DNA of 64,000 nucleotides, taken from the NCBI RefSeq assembly GCF_035582795.1, contig NC_134366.1, forward strand, positions 134,812,756 to 134,876,755, written 5' to 3'. This DNA is from Mycteria americana. Its lineage: Eukaryota; Chordata; Aves; Ciconiiformes; Ciconiidae. A model generated the notes under the pieces. The model was given only the letters and a program-made list of their open reading frames with translations, was not told the DNA's origin and ran no database searches. Positions 54,050 to 64,000 of this stretch are shown here, piece by piece. The number at the start of each line of letters is the position of its first letter. Within the stretch, counting starts at the first letter, position 1. A program made the translations under genes and the position numbers.

Positions 54050-54532
54050 CTCCTTGGACCTTTTGGAGCAGGTCTAGAGAAGGGCTGCAAAAATGGTCAG
54101 AGGGCTGGAACACCTCTCCTATGAAGAAAGGCTGAGAGAGCTGGTGCTGTTCAGCCTGGAGAAGAGAACGCTCCAGGGCGACCTTATTGTGGCCTTTCAG
54201 TACTTAAAAGAGGCTTGTAAGAAAGATGGAGAGAGGCTTTTTACCTGGGCCTGAAGTAATAGGTCAAGGGCTAATGGTTTTAAACCAAAAGAGGGTAGGT
54301 TTAGATTGGATATAGAGAAGAAATTCTTTACGATGAGGGTGGTGAGACACTCGACAAGGTTGCCCAGAGAACTTGCAGATGCCCCATCCCTGGAAGTGTT
54401 CAAGGCCAGGTTAGATGGGGCTTTGAGCAACCTGATCCAGTGAAAGATGTTCCTACTCATGGCAAGGGGGTTGGACTAGGTGATCTTTAAAGGTCCCTTC
54501 CAACCCAAACCATTCTGTGATTCTATGATTCT
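54050..54532 (+). mobile_element. CR1 LINE 3' end
   Basis: It begins near GAGCAGGTCTAGAGAAGGGC (the LE-VQRRA-like codons) and runs through [20 protein letters not shown] and LDIEKKFFTMRVVRHSTRLP-like segments to the tail CATTCTGTGATTCTATGATT. It is diverged from the other two tailed copies, so it probably belongs to another CR1 subfamily. It sits in sense orientation in the inferred CLVS1 intron 1. A 13-G run (54018-54030) lies just upstream. Confidence 0.92.
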
Positions 54533-55814
54533 CTAACGCTAAGTCACAGGAGCTCCAAAGGTGTTCGAATTCATACTGAGCCCTGAGCTAGAGCTGGCAC
54601 AGACCCCAAATAAGCTCCTTGCTTCCACCCCTCTGCAGAGCACCCTCGAGCACAGCCAGCCTCCTTAGGGTACGGCTTGCTGTTAAAACTAGGGAAAGAA
54701 CCAATCCTTACACTATACTTCCCCAGTGACAGTGTCACACTTAAACACACCAAGCTCCCCTAACTAGCTCATGGAGGCAATTGTAACTAAAAACGTGATT
54801 TATGCAAAAAAATGCTAATGCCACCATTAATTTGGGATCTTAAGCACAAAATATTGGCCTGATTTTCCCATGGCCTACATCAGTGGAATTCAGTTGATAC
54901 CATCAGAGTTACCCTAATTTGGTCTAATAAAGGCAAGAGGAAAGCAAATAACTGTTACTTTATTTTTTATGTGTGCCATCCACCTTTAATACAACTCTCA
55001 TTTCTTTAAGAATTGAATAACCTGGACCCATAGATTACCCCTTCAAAACTTCAGGGCGTGTTTTTCTGGAGTCATTTGCACTCCATAGTGACTTGTCAAA
55101 GGCAGTTAGCCTTTTTTCCTCCTGGCTCTGCCTTTTCCCAAGTTTTCCCAGGCTGATGAATCACTGGATACTCTGCCCTGCAGGTAGCTCTTCTTAACTC
55201 CAGCTCCACAGTGAATACAGAAGGAGACTGCTTAACAAACTCTCCTCTGTATCACCCACAGACAAGTCTAATGCACATTGCTCTTGAATGAAAAGCTTAT
55301 CTCCCACCACAATTGTCCTTTAAGCAAATATACAAAAACTCTCTGTATTCAAATTTAAGGATCTCATCTCGGGGCTGCAGCTGTGGCACCTAAAAATGTA
55401 GTTTTTATCAATGACATGCAAGCTCACAAAACAGGGAACTCGGGCATCCCTTGTGCTGAATGACTTCCAGGTCCTGCAATGTAACTTTGAGCAGCCCCTG
55501 GATAAAGAAATGCTCTGGCTGCTGCTGTCCCCTTTGTTTAATATGAGAACACTGGACCCAGGGGAGCAGCTGAGTGAAATGGTTGTTTTGCTATAAATAA
55601 TTCATAACTTTCCAAACAGCTTTCTTCAAATACAATAAAGTATGCCTTTCACTGAGGGATTCCCTTTTAATTTTTAAACCAATTTTTCTTTTCAGAAATT
55701 AGAAAGAGAGAGAGATCGGTTAAGCAGTGGGGTTTTTTGTTTGCTTGTCTGTTTTTGTGATGGTTGAAAAATTGGATGGATCTTGATCTTTCTTCACACA
55801 CATTTCACATTGGG

Positions 55815-55890
55815 ACAGACCTTGATCTTATTTCACACAAGTGTAACTACACAGACTTCAATGACAGCCTCTTGCTAATTATGTCACTGA
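55815..55890. repeat. Partial relic of the same palindromic repeat
   Basis: Contains GACCTTGATCTTATTTCACA, CAAGTGTAACTACACAGACT and TCAATGACAG, matching one half of the pattern seen at 39.15 and 53.35 kb. A weaker relic (ATTGGCCTGATTTTCCCATG onward) lies near 54853-54930. Confidence 0.4.
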
Positions 55891-56720
55891 AATGTAAGAG
55901 ATTCACTGTACCATTTTGCTCATACATAACAGCTTAAGCAGCTTTTCTTCTAACACTTGTAAAAACAAATTCTAGGTAAAGTACAGGAATGAAAATGAAA
56001 TTCAGAACTTGGTATTCAGGAAAGCTACAAGGTACTAAAAAAAAAGAATATGGAATAAAATGCACCTCTTCAACTAAAACACCAACCCTGTTGGATTAGA
56101 TTCATCAAACACTTTATTCATGGGAAGTTTCCCATGAAGATGTATTAAGTCTCAATGGGAAATATTTTCAGTGACGTTTTACCAAGTAGAAAATACCCCT
56201 GATGTTGGTGGAGTTTGGGTTTTTTTTAAATCAGTTTTACAATCAGCTCAGGGACTAATTCAACAAGCTGATAGCATGGGTGATAAAACCAAATAAACCA
56301 GTTGTTATACTTATTATGGTAAGTGTAAATCTGCATACTGAGACGCAGCTCCTGTTAGGGGTGGAAAAAAATGACTGTTTTTTTTTTCTTTTGTCATCCT
56401 GGGCTTGAAGTTATGGGATGCTGGAACTCCCACATTTCTATAAGATAACTTTGCAAAGTGTATTCTAATAGTAACTTGATACAGCTTAGTATTAATTGTC
56501 AATTAATCAGATTGCCTTTCTGAAAGCTTGAATATATACATTCAACATGTCAGTGACTGCCTTATCTTGCATGCACCCATTCTGAAATTATTTGACTGGT
56601 CTCCTCTTACATATGAAGCACACAAAGCAATTTTATTGCTATATAAAGTTCAGAAATGCATTCCTGTAAGCTTTAAATACATATTTAATCTTTCTTTTAT
56701 ATATTTGCTTTTTCTTTTAG

Positions 56721-56954
56721 TAAGTGATGGAGTAAACAACACTTTCCTTTGGATGGATTGTACTACATGTGAACTGCCTGTTATTTTTTCTGCAAGAATA
56801 AGAAAAGCCCTTCGCTTTCATTTGTTAAATATCAGCTTGATAGCAAAAAGCTTCTGAATGGCTCATGCTCACAGCAGACCATCAGTTGAATGGGATCAGC
56901 ACTTCTCCTACTAAAATATCTGAAGTTAAGGAAAGAAAAGAGTTTTTTGCAGAG
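56721..56954 (+). other. CLVS1: Probable 5'UTR part of CLVS1 exon 2, with upstream ATGs
   Basis: A strong acceptor-like tract (TTTGCTTTTTCTTTTAG) ends at 56720, so the exon may begin at 56721 and run through the clavesin ATG. Upstream ATGs occur at 56858, 56865 (in frame with the clavesin ORF) and 56890. The frame from 56890 reads [13 protein letters not shown], resembles the start I recall for human CLVS1 (MGPVSLLPKYQKL), and stops at TGA 56956-56958, overlapping the clavesin ATG by two bases. This resemblance suggests the exon extends at least to 56890. A second, poorer acceptor (TTTTTTGCAG, ending 56952) would start the exon two bases before the ATG. Which acceptor is used cannot be settled without transcripts. 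Confidence 0.5.
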
Positions 56955-57343
56955 ATGACCCATTTACAAGCTGGGCTTAGTCCAGAGACTATAGAGAAAG
57001 CCCGCCTCGAACTGAATGAAAACCCAGACATTTTGCATCAGGATATCCAGCAAGTCAGGGACATGATCATCACAAGGCCTGACATTGGGTTTTTACGTAC
57101 AGATGATGCCTTCATCTTGAGATTTCTCCGAGCCAGAAAGTTTCACCAAACTGAGGCCTTCAGACTGCTGGCTCAGTACTTCCAGTACCGTCAATTAAAT
57201 CTGGATATGTTCAAAAACTTCAAGGCTGATGATCCTGGGATCAAACGGGCTCTGACAGATGGGTTCCCGGGAGTACTGGAAAATCGCGACCACTGTGGCA
57301 GGAAGATTCTTCTGCTTTTTGCAGCCAACTGGGATCAGAGTAG
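56955..57343 (+). CDS. CLVS1: Clavesin-1, first coding exon (partial gene)
   Basis: The exon encodes 129 codons plus two bases, starting [20 protein letters not shown] and ending at NWDQS plus a split Arg codon. It closes at the donor AG|GTAAAT (GT at 57344), so the rest of the roughly 330-residue protein lies beyond the window. Clavesins are CRAL-TRIO/Sec14-family proteins that bind PtdIns(3,5)P2 and act on clathrin-coated vesicles, late endosomes and lysosomes, mainly in neurons (family knowledge). Visible here are the CRAL-TRIO N-terminal helical region (about residues 28-75, with [18 protein letters not shown]) and the start of the lipid-binding domain (from about residue 95, with [15 protein letters not shown]). 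From memory, [23 protein letters not shown] and GVLENRDH fit CLVS1 better than CLVS2. The start was chosen because MTHLQ is the conserved start of CLVS2 and many clavesins; it has G at -3. An in-frame ATG at 56865 would add 30 unfamiliar residues. Residue 114 is Cys (DHCGRK) where I recall Tyr. Confidence 0.93.
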
Positions 57344-60300
57344 GTAAATGTAGATAGCGTCCTTATCTTTTTACATACACTCACACTCAGCTTGTAACAG
57401 AATATTTGTGACCATACTTGAAGCAGCAAGGCCATTTTCAGTAAAATATTTTGTAACCATGAGTCCATTTCACTAAAACTTTCATCTGATCTGATCACCT
57501 CTCATTCTTCAGACATAACACCATTGAGACATAAGGGTATATCAGTGTGTCAGATAAGTAGCTGATGTTTTTTTCCATAAATATTTCCGGTTTTTAGCCA
57601 GATAGTGTCTGTCTGCTATAAATACATTAATGTCTATTATATGATTGCTTCAGTAGTACCATAGACTAGCCAAACAGGTTGACAGAAAGCAAATGTCTCA
57701 AAACATATGGGGGTTCTTGTAGCTCTTCTGGTGCAGAACGAACTGACCATATTTATTCTGTCTCCAGCCTTCTTAACAGATAATTTTTTTTGTTTTAACC
57801 ATTTCATGAATGACAGCCTGTGTTATGAGATTTCCACAAACTGCCCTGTAATTTCTACACACTCTGGTTACTGTATGCTTATTAGTCTGATAAATGGGAG
57901 ATTCATGCAAAGCGTGTTTTCTGTTCAGGTCATTTCTGTACAGAATAATAGGAACAAAGATATCTTCCAGCCATTATTATAAAATTATGTCCTTAAATGT
58001 TAATGTGATTAGTCAGCTTTCACTACCTATTTGAAGTGATACAGAGAAAAGGGGCTAGTCCAGGAATATCATGTTCACATTGTCCTTTTTGTCAGAAGTC
58101 ATTCCATTCCATTCTCCCTGCCTTCACAGTGAGACGGAGAAATGTAGTCAGCTGTAGGATTGCCATATGTTCTGCTGATTTTTTATAAAAATCAGACCAA
58201 AGAACAAAATTCAGATTCAGGTTTTGAGTATCATATATTTCGATAACTTCCAGGTAGGCCTTTGTCTTGGTACAGTCTGAAGTTGTCCATGAAAGTGTCT
58301 CATCCTTAGGAGTCAATAGATTGGAGCTTTGAATTTATGTTATAGAAATTCTTAGAGAACAATACATATATGCCTGCAATTTTTCATGTTAGTTGTTTTC
58401 TGGGAAAACCTTTCATCTCCGTGTGAAAACAGAGTTCAGAAGTGTTTCTAATTTTCCTTTGCATGTACAGATATGGTAAATAAATGTACAGAAAAAGTTA
58501 CAGAAAAGTAACTTTGCCTATACAAAAGTATTTGGTGAAATCCAGAACTGAAGATAGTGATAAAAGTCCTATTGACTACAAAGGGGTCAGCAGCTTATCT
58601 CCTGTCTTTCTGAACTGTGAGCTTGCCTTTCTTCCAACGACAAAACCCTTCCTTTAGCAATTGGCCTTGAAAGAAAGATGAATGAACAGGTATCTTGAAT
58701 TAATAGAAAGTATCAACTTTAGAGGACAGAAGCACTGTGGCTCTGCTGGTTGCATTAAGGGATTTAGGTATTATACAGAGCCAGCTTTGGGTTTCTGATC
58801 CCTCAACAAAATGAATCCCTGCGATTAACCTCATACATCAGGTCCCGCTCTGGGAAAGCTGAGAGTGCTGCTGTCTAAGGCTCCTGCACTGAGATTTTGA
58901 CAGAACATTGATTCCTGTCAGGTTTTGGCTCAAGTTTTCTGCAAGTCCTTTATGTGTCTGCAAGCCCATGTATATGCGTGTATGTGTGTGTGTGCAAAAC
59001 CCAAAGTGATCCTGCATGTAAGATACCTTGTTTCTAAAAATGTGATTTTAACTTACAGAGAAGAAAGGCTGAGGCTAATAGGATAGGATATACTTTCCTA
59101 AGACTCCTCAGTGAAGTTAAAAATTTTACCTCTCTTCAGCCACTGAAGCGCAACTCCTCTATGGATTCAAACGACAAGAAGTGTCATTTCTGTGGGCTTT
59201 TGTAGCACTACAAGTGCTGCAGGGATTTGGGATGGGATTTAGGCTGTAAGTAAATAGAGGGATGACCTCCTCCTTTTTTACTGTCTAAATCAACAAGAGC
59301 AAAAGCTGTTAAGGAACAGGAAATGATGAGTGCAATGTCCTGTTAAGCAGAGGGGAAGCAGGTTATTGACCAGACGAAATGGGTATTCATATATATTTCA
59401 CAAAAAAACCCAAACAAACAGGTATTGTGTATATCTTACAAACATATACCTTGGGCAACCTTTCTATAGGCATGTCTTCAGTGATGGCAAGATGTTTACA
59501 AGCTTACGTTTCAGCTGAATGCTAATGCAATCAATTCATATGATACCATGATGCTGATATGCAAGAGTAAGAGCTCAGCCTTCAGCATGCCTTTCCTAAC
59601 TTTAATCTCATTTGCAACTGGCTGTGCTTTCTCTTCCTTTATCATTAAATCATAATGATAAGGGGTCATTTATAAAGAAATCATAATTTATAAAGGATGA
59701 TTTAAAGTCAGCATGGCTATAATCCATAAGCCGATTTTCAGTCCAGACATTCTTACCATTTATACCTCTGGCAGTATGGTGGCTGTATGGATCTCATGTC
59801 AAGGAGGGAGAGGCAGCCTCATAACTTTTTGATCTTACAAATATATTGATTTTTAAAAGGAAATGTTATTATTTGTGTAATGTGACTGCTTGGACAAATC
59901 AGATCCCAGATGTTCTGAAGGGATTCCCTGTATTGAAGATAAAGCTTCTCTATGATCTTTTAGAACCATTTGTAATTTTAGCTTCAAGAATGTAACTGAT
60001 AGATCTAACATCTCTAGAAAACTAGGTTTTCTTTTCCAGTCTCAATGTTTTCAGCTTCAGCTTCCAGCTGCTGGATTGTGTTATTTTAAAGGGACCACAA
60101 AAATATGACAGCTTCCCATGTTTGTACTTTTGTGTCCTGGCCGCGTCATCTTTTAACCTACTTTTGAATTCACTGAGGATGCAGCACTGTAGGGTGAGTT
60201 ACTGTCAGGAAACAAGAAGACAGTACATTAGCTACTCTACAGCAGTGGTTCTTGTGTTCACTTTTAACCATGGCGAATGTAAAACAGCTAGTCCTCTTTC

Positions 60301-63300
60301 CCTTGAGGGCAAAACAACCTTGTGTTGTCCACAAGGTAAAGAACATACTTGTGGGCAGCCAGCACAGCAAAGATAATGTTCTGCAAAGTATTGCACTAGC
60401 TTTATGTCTTGCAATATAGTTATGCTGCCAAAGCTTAAATAGATTGAACTTCTTTACTCTCAGAATTAGGAAGATTTTCCAGGTTGCTAATACTCTTCAT
60501 CATTATTTTCTGGACCTTTCCTATCGTTTTAGCATCGCTGCTAATGTGCAGACAGATGAACTGAATACAAACTTTCACTAATAAACCATCATGTGGTAAC
60601 ACTGTATCTTCTGCTCAGTCGTTCCCTCCTTTTAGATAAAAGATTGTCACTGTTTTCTTAGCTACTCTATCACATTTTGAGCTCATGTTCAGCTCAAATC
60701 TGCTTCCAAGTCACTGTTTCCTAAAATACAAACACCACTGGTAAATGTGTCATACATTCTCATCCATAATGTGGGCACAGTCTAGCATGTGATTCACGCT
60801 CTTCTGCAGAGCTAAACCTGTTCTCCTCATCAATTATCATTGCATGGGTTTTGTGACATCTGCAAAGTTCACTGGCAAGAATTTTATTTTTGCTTCCACA
60901 TCATTGAAAAAGATGGTTATTATTGTTTTGACCAAAACCTCCGTGATGACTAGGAAAAAACTACAAGGAATGATAATTTGTATCTCCAAATCACTGGCTG
61001 AGATCTGTCATGGTCCCAGGGTTTCTTTTTTTTTAGCATGTGCTGCATTGGTTTGATTTTGCCCTGTTTTTTAGACAGGTTTCTTGGAGATGATGTCATC
61101 GCTTTCTCTTTATGTCCTGCATAGTATATTTTGGATCTGTTAGTTAATGTTAATCACATACGATACAGAACAGAAAACTTCAGAGGTATTGAATAAGTGA
61201 AAATGGGCAGATGCATAGAAAAGAAAGAGATCAGATTAGTTCCACACTGAGGGAGAGGAAAAATGTTGAGCTGTAGTACTGTACACTAGAGAATCCATGC
61301 AGGGGAGGGCCACTGTTCCCTTTCATCCCAGCTCAGTCCTCAGAGGTGCAGAATAATCCAACTACAAGGTGTGAACTCACCCAAGACCAACAAAGGCTTC
61401 ACATACACCACTGCTTACAGAGCACCTTATTCTTAAATAGCAATCGTGGAGTAATAAAGACAGGTAAGCATGTCAAACTGATCTTGTCAGGAATTTTTTT
61501 TATGAAATAATTTGCATCACAAAAAATCCCAGTTTGTAAAACAAATACATGTGTACATACAAACGTACAGTTTTGAGGAGACCTGAACCAGGATTTCACA
61601 TAAAAACAAATGTGCCATGTGCTGGATTACGCATACTCTTTCTCACACTTTTTCATTTCATCAGTCCTACCAGACCTAAGCCTTCACTCCCCTGATGCAC
61701 CTCTAGTGAATCTGAAGCTTTTAAAGAAGTCAGATAAGAGTGCCTTTTCAGCTGCTGGATTGAGGAAAGCCTTCACTAACTACTGCAGCTGTTCCTAGGT
61801 CTGCTACCGCCTTCTAATATATCCTGCTCGTACACTGGGGAGATGGGGGGTTTGGGTGAACAAGTAATTCAGCAGAAGGTGTTCATTAATCTTCCAAGTA
61901 AAGATATTTCCTTCAAGGTTGTTCATCCAGAGTAAAATTTATTTCTGTATAGAGAGACAGCACGAGGGCTATCTCCAATCATGATCCTCTGCGAATAGGG
62001 TCTTGGGGTAGGGGGGGCAGAAGGTTGCCCATTGCCTTTTGCAGCAAAATAGTAATTAATTTCTCTCTTCATGTCTGGACTGTTGTGTCTTAGAAGCTGA
62101 CACATAGCTCCAAAAATTCTGTAAGTCAGTCAGACGGAAAAAACTGCTGCTTTGTTTACAACATACATTCCCAAGTCAGCTGCTAGCCATAAATTCTCTT
62201 TTATTAACCAAGGAGCTTCAAATGTCAGATACTTACCATTCTGTAGGAAAGTGTATTGAGACAGGCTAAAGGGCAAGGAAATACTCTGGCATAACGGTAA
62301 ATTGACAGCTATAAATATTTTAAAGGATCGTGATACAAAAAATTATGTCCTTGCTGAGAATGCTCATCGTGGTGTAATTACAAGGATATTATCATCACCA
62401 GATCCTGTTGGTATAAATGAATATGTCTCAAATGCTGATTATTCCAATATATTTCAAAGATAATCTCAGATGCTTAATAGAATATGAAGGAATAAACATC
62501 TGTTGAGACTGATTTATAGTCACAGGCAAACTGTGGCAATAACTCAGCCTCATAGCTGTTTATTATGAGAGATTACAGCTGAAATACAGCCAGCCCTAAC
62601 ACCAGAATGATTTTTACACAGCAAGTCTTTGGGTTTGGTTAAGAGCTAGTGCTTCTGTGTTGGGAGATGCTTATAGTAATGTAGATTGAGGTTGTGGTTC
62701 AAGCGTTGCACTGACCAATAAATAGCCTAGAAGCACACTGTATTAAAAAATAATTCATATTACATTATTACATTACTGAGGTAGTCTGAAATGGTAGCAG
62801 AATTCAGGGTAGTAGAGGAAGGAAGCATAGCATAAGCAGAGTACTCATTTCGGGGAGTAACAGATGTGCAAATTAAATGTTGGACAGAGAAGACGAAAAG
62901 GAGCTCTGTCTTGAAATGTTTTAATTTGCTTGGAGGCGGCAACTTAATTCAGTTAGTACCATTTATTACGGAAGCTGGGTTTGGGAAGGCTGTTGCAGTC
63001 CATGTGAATGACAGAAGGATGACATACACAAATGACAGTCCTGGATAGGGCTGAGAAGGGAATCAAAGAAGAGAGAGAAAATGTCTGAAAAAGAGAAAGA
63101 AAAACAACAGCTGGGAAAGTTATGAAGCATATGTTGAAGAACAAGGCAAGCCTGACTGAAAGGGGGGAAAAAATATCAATGGAGGGAGGGTAGGGCAATC
63201 AAACACATATTGAGAGGGAAGAGAAGGTGACTGGATGGTGTTGGGCTGAGGGCTGACTGCAGAGCTGTGAAGGACAGTGCCAGTGGGTGAGACAGACAAT

Positions 63301-64000
63301 TGCTGGAGCCGGCCCGTGGGATGACAAAGGGAAACGAAGGGCAGACTGGGAAGTGGCTCTGTGCCACCCCCCTCCTATGGCGAAAAGAAACCAAATCCGA
63401 TCCCCAAGCTTTATAAACCGGAGAGGACAGTTGATTAAGAAAAATACACACATGCAGACACACGTGCACATACACCCCCTTCCTTCCCAGACTGTCTCAA
63501 AAGACCAAAATTTTGTTGTGAGGGTTTATTTTTATGTCTGGGTGGCAGAAAATAGAAACTGCATACAGTTGTGATAACACTTGTCCCTTGTCCCTAGAAA
63601 ATGACCCATACATGGGCTGTACACGTCGTCCTTACAGCTAGATTCTGCAAAAGAACATTATAACAGAGCTATATCAACAGAATTGTATGAAGCCAAACAA
63701 TATGACATCCCACTTGGCTGTTTGTCCCTTTGACCCTCGGGAACAGCTGGTAACCATGAATGAATGCTCCTATAAATAGGAGTTTTTTGAGGTGAGACTT
63801 CATAGGAAGAGGTCAGAATATTTTTTGTCAGACCTTTTCCTAAATCAAGTTTTCTAAATATCTGATATTCTGATCAGCTTCTAACTTGCCAACCTAATTA
63901 AAAGAAGCTAAGGCAAATTCATGCATTGCAGCAGGAAGAGACTGCAAAGAGTCAGGGGAGGAGAAAAACGTAATTCTCTGACTACCTATTTAATAGGCTA
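57344..64000 (+). other. CLVS1: CLVS1 intron 2 (5' part)
   Basis: The donor GTAAAT at 57344 opens an intron that runs off the window. In it I see an antisense CR1/L3-type remnant near 60.43-61.02 kb and short TG/CA-rich patches (about 58975-58996 and 63440-63475). No second CLVS1 exon was recognised: there is no continuation with the expected SFTDILRAILLSLE-type sequence. Confidence 0.8.
60430..61020 (-). mobile_element. Antisense CR1/L3-type LINE remnant
   Basis: The + strand carries antisense words typical of old CR1/L3 ORF2 relics: CATTATTTTCTGGACCTTTC, AGCTCATGTTCAGCTCAAAT, TTTTGTGACATCTGCAAAGT (antisense of the FADDT segment) and CATCATTGAAAAAGATGGTT. The order is what a LINE on the minus strand would give. 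It is heavily decayed and the ends are approximate. Confidence 0.55.

Larger units (their letters stand above)
46251..56720 (+). other. CLVS1: Inferred CLVS1 intron 1
   Basis: This runs between the candidate exon 1 donor (46251) and the candidate exon 2 acceptor (56720). It contains the CCTGCC minisatellite, poly-C and CT-rich tracts at 49.2-49.6 kb, two CR1 3' ends (50.9-51.4 and 54.05-54.53 kb), a poly-G run and two degenerate palindromic repeat relics. I see no other coding exon. The 47.6-49.2 and 51.4-53.3 kb stretches look like unique AT-rich sequence. Confidence 0.4.

Noticed and set aside
56528..56857. 109-codon + frame just upstream of the CLVS1 coding region
   Set aside because: It crosses the likely intron-exon junction at 56720, has no domain and uses AT-rich codons; probably chance.
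56865..56954. 30-residue in-frame N-terminal extension of CLVS1 starting at ATG 56865
   Set aside because: The extra residues do not resemble any clavesin N-terminus I know. The conserved start MTHLQ at 56955 is preferred, though translation from 56865 cannot be excluded.
1..64000. A new multi-gene system
   Set aside because: Only one real coding exon is visible. The rest is intergenic or intronic vertebrate DNA with transposon relics.

Overview
This window looks like nuclear DNA from a bird, probably not a galliform, although the lineage call is weak. The evidence is several CR1 LINE fragments, three of which end in the typical ATTCTGTG-type 3' tail, plus a solo endogenous retrovirus LTR of a type I recognise from bird genomes, MIR remnants and older L3/CR1-like LINE relics. 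Most of the sequence is non-coding. Almost all open reading frames are short, lack homology I recognise, or arise from repeats.

The one protein-coding feature I can support is the first coding exon of CLVS1 (clavesin-1, a CRAL-TRIO/Sec14-family lipid-binding protein of clathrin-coated vesicles and endosomes), at 56955-57343 on the + strand. It ends at a clean AG|GTAAAT donor. About 10.7 kb upstream lies a CpG island (about 45.72-46.41 kb) that is a good candidate for the CLVS1 promoter and non-coding exon 1. On that reading the left 45 kb is upstream intergenic DNA, 46.25-56.72 kb is intron 1, and 57.34 kb to the end is intron 2.

Layout: 1-14.9 kb, no gene seen. 14.92-15.05 kb, a perfect 34-bp hairpin joined to a 35-bp tandem repeat. 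19.35-20.06 kb, a CR1 with an open ORF2 C-terminus. 23.94-24.17 kb, a MIR. 24.6-24.96 kb, an antisense L3-type LINE. 31.26-31.78 and 35.53-36.05 kb, old CR1/L3 fragments. 38.2 kb, a (CA)n microsatellite. 43.19-44.33 kb, a 1.14-kb solo LTR with a perfect 5-bp target duplication, inserted at the tail of an older LINE (44.34-44.95 kb). 45.7-47.45 kb, CpG island plus a 9-bp CCTGCC-type minisatellite. 50.89-51.40 and 54.05-54.53 kb, CR1 3' ends. 56.72-57.34 kb, CLVS1 exon 2. 60.43-61.02 kb, an antisense CR1/L3 remnant.

The points most worth a second look are the rearranged 5' end of the CLVS1 coding exon, where the ATG matching the mammalian start appears frameshifted into a 22-codon upstream ORF overlapping the clavesin start; the perfect hairpin at 14.9 kb; and the minisatellite beside the CpG island, whose 9-bp period keeps long frames open on both strands. 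I found no clearly new multi-gene system.
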